Assembly (NCBI GenBank): GCA_002633005.1
Contig: NMRA01000343.1
Location: forward strand, 248,001-312,000
Direction of reading: 5' to 3'
Length of the DNA stretch: 64,000 bases
Source: Phoronis australis
Lineage: Eukaryota > Phoronida > Phoronidae
The notes beneath the pieces are model-generated. The model was given only the letters and a program-made list of their open reading frames with translations, was not told where the DNA came from and made no database searches. Positions 63,301 through 64,000 of the stretch are shown here, piece after piece. The position numbers and the translations under genes were made by a program. The first letter of the stretch is position 1; each line of letters begins with the position of its first letter.

Positions 63301-63797
63301 AACTCAAATTATCCGTGGTCGTTCCTGAAAGAAGTGATGCATTAAAAATGGGTGGTATTTTTGACCTGTTAATGTTGCCAGGTTGGTTACAGCCAGTGAA
63401 GAGAGTGCAATAGGTTCGCCATTAATCAAGTCATGGGNGGCATGATGAGGTGTGGCTAATGACTGACTAGTCACTCCATCTGGTGAGTATGATGCGTGTG
63501 GAATTATTGGGTGTGGCTAATGACTGACTAGTCACTCCATCTAGTGAGTATGCTGAAAGAATTGGTCAAAGTGATTGAATTGGAGTTTCACATATGATTA
63601 CCCTATGTGTCGATTTTTGCTGAACAAATCATTTTACTGGTTCAATTTCTCTCGTCACAGGTGGATTGTTATATCTCTGCAGACCGACTGAAGGTTTATT
63701 GTTTGCTAGGCGGGGCACTCACCTGGCAGGCATCGGACAAGTTCATTAACACCTGTCTTCATCTGGACTGGAAGAGGGCGCTAGCTGTACACCTTTG
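39327..63797 (+). CDS. NUP98: Nup98-Nup96 precursor, partial at the 3' end
   Basis: Twenty-eight coding exons with consistent phase are placed; the gene continues past 64000. The product is a nuclear pore precursor cut by itself into Nup98 (mobile FG nucleoporin, transport barrier, mRNA export) and Nup96 (scaffold of the Y-complex). FG repeats cover residues 1-150 and about 225-470. GLEBS, the Rae1-binding motif, is at about 159-215 (KFNPPSGSD…[15 protein letters not shown]). The autoproteolytic domain is at about 704-854, ending KHF/SKYGL with the scissile bond at 854/855, so Nup98 is about 854 residues, close to the human length. Nup96 starts at Ser855 and shows [18 protein letters not shown] near 1134. 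The start codon at 39327 opens [13 protein letters not shown] and is the first FG-encoding ATG; a non-coding 5' exon is possible because an AG follows a T-run just upstream. The segment corresponding to the conserved SGDHRLALLLSQ region is absent between 62642 and 63661, next to an N. Confidence 0.95.
39807..39992 (+). CDS. NUP98: NUP98 exon 2, FG repeats
   Basis: Residues 15-76, after acceptor GGTTTTTCAG; donor GTGAGT. Contains FGG, TFG, SMFG, SLFG and AFG repeats in a Gly/Ser/Thr/Gln-rich background. Confidence 0.9.
40445..40546 (+). CDS. NUP98: NUP98 exon 3, GLFG repeat
   Basis: Residues 77-110; holds SGGLFGSN, one of only two canonical GLFG motifs seen. Donor GTTTGT. Confidence 0.85.
41160..41276 (+). 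CDS. NUP98: NUP98 exon 4, FG repeats
   Basis: Residues 111-149 with SLFGG, KLFGG and NLFGT repeats; acceptor TGTTCGCAG, donor GTAAGT. Confidence 0.9.
42544..42695 (+). CDS. NUP98: NUP98 exon 5, GLEBS motif
   Basis: Residues 150-200. [15 protein letters not shown] and [19 protein letters not shown] are the Gle2/Rae1-binding sequence, nearly as in vertebrates. This is the strongest exon for identifying the gene. Confidence 0.95.
43195..43310. repeat. Intronic CCAATTTTGGC/GGAGAATTTTTACCGT repeat
   Basis: AATCCAATTTTGGCTTGAAT, TTTGGTGTTCGAAATTTTAG and CTGGAGAATTTTTACCGTAC follow the same order as at about 60140-60215 (TTGGATTTTGGTGTTCCAAATT, TTGGAGAATTTTGAGCA). Dispersed element fragment. Confidence 0.5.
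43506..43662 (+). CDS. NUP98: NUP98 exon 6, end of GLEBS and FG repeats
   Basis: Residues 201-252. [14 protein letters not shown] completes GLEBS, then FG repeats resume (SLFGTGT, AFGGG). Acceptor TTTTTTTACTCCAG, donor GTAATG. Confidence 0.95.
44028..44197 (+). CDS. NUP98: NUP98 exon 7, FG repeats
   Basis: Residues 253-309 with FGGF, NIFGG, SLFGS and GFGGF; donor GTAGGC. Confidence 0.9.
45038..45139 (+). CDS. NUP98: NUP98 exon 8, FG repeats
   Basis: Residues 310-343, dense in FGG/GFG; donor GTAAGT. Confidence 0.9.
45423..45606 (+). CDS. NUP98: NUP98 exon 9, FG repeats
   Basis: Residues 344-404 including [18 protein letters not shown]; acceptor TACATTTTTCAG, donor GTAAGT. Confidence 0.9.
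46150..46296 (+). CDS. NUP98: NUP98 exon 10, FG repeats
   Basis: Residues 405-453. [11 protein letters not shown] matches the NKPTGFGNFG type of vertebrate Nup98; the second canonical GLFG (TGLFGANT) is here. Confidence 0.9.
46602..46838. mobile_element. NUP98: MITE with GGGGCCTGTTC / GAACGGGCCCC ends
   Basis: The left end GGGGCCTGTTCTAAG and the right end CTGGAACGGGCCCC are inverted repeats. The inside is rich in TTAAATTT/TAAG palindromes. Lies in NUP98 intron 10. Confidence 0.65.
46936..47105 (+). CDS. NUP98: NUP98 exon 11, end of FG region
   Basis: Residues 454-510. [20 protein letters not shown] and YGDSPLFRN correspond to the conserved junction after the FG repeats. Confidence 0.95.
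47778..47930 (+). CDS. NUP98: NUP98 exon 12, linker
   Basis: Residues 511-561. [12 protein letters not shown] is conserved; basic linker (TTPKVKAKP). Noticeably GC-rich. Confidence 0.95.
48545..48756 (+). CDS. NUP98: NUP98 exon 13, linker with basic patch
   Basis: Residues 562 to about 632. LFEGLEEAD and [15 protein letters not shown] match the conserved LFDGL…FMPKKSIKKLVLK segment; it then becomes serine-rich. Confidence 0.95.
49158..49238 (+). CDS. NUP98: NUP98 exon 14, linker
   Basis: About residues 632-658; acceptor TTTTTCTTGTAG, donor GTAATC. Low conservation; placed by phase and splice sites. Confidence 0.8.
49578..49686 (+). CDS. NUP98: NUP98 exon 15, linker
   Basis: About residues 659-695. 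[14 protein letters not shown] corresponds to the conserved SVDDTIVALNMR segment of the vertebrate protein. Confidence 0.9.
50113..50323 (+). CDS. NUP98: NUP98 exon 16, autoproteolytic domain start
   Basis: Residues 696-765. [20 protein letters not shown], then [13 protein letters not shown], mark the start of the conserved domain. Confidence 0.97.
50772..50911 (+). CDS. NUP98: NUP98 exon 17, autoproteolytic domain
   Basis: Residues 766-812. [34 protein letters not shown] are strongly conserved. Confidence 0.97.
51320..51433 (+). CDS. NUP98: NUP98 exon 18, autoproteolytic domain
   Basis: Residues 813-850. [10 protein letters not shown] and [14 protein letters not shown] are conserved; donor GTAAGT. 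Confidence 0.97.
51767..51880 (+). CDS. NUP98: NUP98 exon 19, cleavage site and Nup96 start
   Basis: Residues 851-888. VKHFSKYGL holds the autoproteolysis site; an acidic stretch and LQQQQLHLQ follow. Confidence 0.97.
51773..51781 (+). other. NUP98: Autoproteolysis site His-Phe/Ser
   Basis: CAC TTC TCC encodes His853-Phe854-Ser855. In Nup98 homologues Ser attacks the Phe-Ser bond, releasing Nup98 and Nup96. All three residues are intact, so cleavage is expected. Confidence 0.9.
52333..52540 (+). CDS. NUP98: NUP98 exon 20, Nup96 N-terminal linker
   Basis: Residues 889-957, Gln-rich then acidic ([13 protein letters not shown]). The donor GTAGTT is weak. Reading through it adds eight residues and a stop at about 52567-52569, a possible Nup98-only ending. 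Confidence 0.9.
55436..55537. mobile_element. Near-perfect hairpin MITE in NUP98 intron 20
   Basis: The arms of about 40 bases (AATAGTCACTGTAGGGGTCC then GAGTTTGAGAATCAGTTT, against AAACTGATTCTCAAAATCC then GGACCCCTTAAGTGACTATT) pair around a 23-base loop. It is the most complete copy of a family also at 37171, 38519 and, as single arms, 9255, 11050 and 18240. Confidence 0.75.
56258..56540. repeat. Intronic repeat with many CCCAAATT motifs
   Basis: TCTCCAATTTGAGAC, TGTCCCAAATTCTAGAA, CTGTCCCAAATTCAAGAA, TTGTCCCAAATTCCAGAA, TGTCCCAAAATCTAGAG succeed each other, ending AGTTTTTACTGT. Related to 43195-43310 and 60085-60225. Confidence 0.5.
56967..57107 (+). CDS. NUP98: NUP98 exon 21, Nup96
   Basis: Residues 958-1004. 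[20 protein letters not shown] matches the conserved INPHVLQIMKASL segment. Acceptor GTGTGTATTCTAG. Confidence 0.9.
57317..57496 (+). CDS. NUP98: NUP98 exon 22, Nup96 linker
   Basis: Residues 1005-1064, proline-rich ([15 protein letters not shown]) with [14 protein letters not shown]; phase is maintained. Confidence 0.85.
58117..58407 (+). CDS. NUP98: NUP98 exon 23, conserved Nup96 motif
   Basis: Residues 1065-1161. [20 protein letters not shown] is the hallmark of Nup96 at the start of its folded region. Confidence 0.97.
58871..59004 (+). CDS. NUP98: NUP98 exon 24, Nup96
   Basis: Residues 1162-1206. [12 protein letters not shown] matches the ESPFKVHLEKL-type segment. Acceptor ATCTTTTCAG, donor GTACTT. 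Confidence 0.85.
59569..59719 (+). CDS. NUP98: NUP98 exon 25, Nup96
   Basis: Residues 1207-1256. [28 protein letters not shown] correspond to LELKLKHST…CPLIVPNLGVAVIHDYAD. Acceptor TTTTTTTAAG. Confidence 0.9.
60085..60225. repeat. Intronic repeat, CCCAAATTGGAGAATTT family
   Basis: Inverted-looking ends: AAATTCCCAATATTGCTAGA on the left and ATCCCAAATTGGAGAATTTT on the right, with GTGTCACAAATTTCAGAATT between. Same family as 56258-56540. Confidence 0.45.
60959..61051 (+). CDS. NUP98: NUP98 exon 26, Nup96
   Basis: Residues 1257-1287. [16 protein letters not shown] matches HWSLTWTLCEALWGHL. Donor GTAAGT. Confidence 0.9.
61204..62019. repeat. First copy of an ~0.8-kb duplication containing exon 27
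   Basis: Repeated at 62021-62819 with few differences, chiefly a 16-17-base stretch (GGCACTGCATTGACCG) missing in the second copy. The copies are split by a single N. Best read as two haplotype contigs placed end to end. Confidence 0.85.
61730..61842 (+). CDS. NUP98: NUP98 exon 27, Nup96 (first copy)
   Basis: Residues 1288-1325. [18 protein letters not shown] corresponds to IQILERRRAFSRWLS. The exon enters in phase 1 and leaves in phase 0. Confidence 0.85.
62020..62020. other. Single N between duplicated contig ends
   Basis: Stands exactly at the junction of the two copies of the exon-27 region. Confidence 0.9.
62021..62819. repeat. Second copy of the exon-27 duplication
   Basis: Near-identical to 61204-62019; it runs on into unique sequence after TCTCCTTGG. 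Confidence 0.85.
62530..62642 (+). CDS. NUP98: NUP98 exon 27, duplicate copy
   Basis: Encodes the same peptide except Thr for Ala (SRDTIKQE against SRDAIKQE). It cannot be spliced after the first copy without a frameshift, because that copy ends in phase 0 while this exon needs phase 1. So it is an alternative copy, almost surely the other allele. Confidence 0.6.
63438..63438. other. Single N, probable gap with a missing exon
   Basis: Lies between exon 27 and the last placed exon, exactly where a conserved segment of Nup96 should be but is not found. Confidence 0.7.
63451..63552. repeat. Tandem duplication, 61-bp spacing
   Basis: Two copies of a 41-bp unit (TGTGGCTAATGACTGACTAG and on, to GTGAGTATG) at 63451-63491 and 63512-63552, one difference, next to the N. 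Confidence 0.85.
63661..63797 (+). CDS. NUP98: NUP98 last exon in the window, Nup96
   Basis: [18 protein letters not shown], then [13 protein letters not shown], match SFIQDERLRIFALLAG…QLDWKRSLAIHLW. Starts in phase 0 after TCTCGTCACAG and ends in phase 2 at donor GTGAGT. The rest of Nup96 lies beyond 64000. Confidence 0.95.
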
Positions 63798-64000
63798 GTG
63801 AGTGAAGTAGTGCTGTTGTACAGCTGCTATGAGAAGACTAGTCACCTAAATGTGACCATTACCTCTTGGTAACAACTTGGTTAGAAAATTAACTTCGTCT
63901 CTGCAAGCAAAAGTTTGTTAAAATTTGTGCTTCATTAATTAAATGCCTTTTCCTGATAAGTGTGACCTCAAGCGCTCTTTGTGTGTCTACTAGATGCGCA

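Overview
The window is intron-rich, repeat-rich animal nuclear DNA. I read it as a marine invertebrate, because the Nup98 protein is clearly metazoan but diverged, introns are short to medium (about 0.3-4.4 kb), and short terminal-inverted-repeat elements and dead non-LTR retroelements are everywhere. The species cannot be fixed from the sequence.

Left part (1-20 kb): no convincing host gene. It holds a 1.8-kb non-autonomous DNA transposon with a 3-bp target duplication (402-2191), several MITEs, a cluster of dispersed repeats in both orientations (about 9.9-11.1 kb), a broken gene of an XPG/PIN-nuclease-like repeat family (about 15.99-17.05 kb) and an array of roughly 300-bp repeats behind it (17.2-18.0 kb).

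20.0-23.5 kb: a three-exon gene on the + strand with a TATA box, a signal peptide, a glycosylated cysteine-containing ectodomain, one C-terminal membrane helix and poly(A) signals. It resembles, weakly, the ectodomain of the GPR180/TMEM145 family, but has one membrane helix instead of seven. Its 3' UTR and downstream sequence appear twice, separated by a single N, which is best read as two unmerged haplotype contigs.

30-37 kb: a transposon graveyard. Two degraded non-LTR retrotransposons lie head to head (minus strand 30.2-31.8 kb, plus strand 31.9-33.0 kb), one carrying a MITE with a perfect 5-bp target duplication. Next comes a 3.3-kb foldback element (33.3-36.6 kb) whose long inverted arms are built of tandem subrepeats. 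Its loop carries a piece of the same XPG/PIN-like family seen at 16 kb.

39.3-64 kb: a single large gene on the + strand, NUP98 (the Nup98-Nup96 precursor). Twenty-eight coding exons can be placed with consistent reading phase: FG repeats, the Rae1-binding GLEBS motif, the autoproteolytic domain ending at His-Phe/Ser, then Nup96. The gene runs off the right edge. Near the end, exon 27 is present twice around an N (assembly duplication), and a conserved Nup96 segment of about 60 residues is missing next to another N, so the model is incomplete there.
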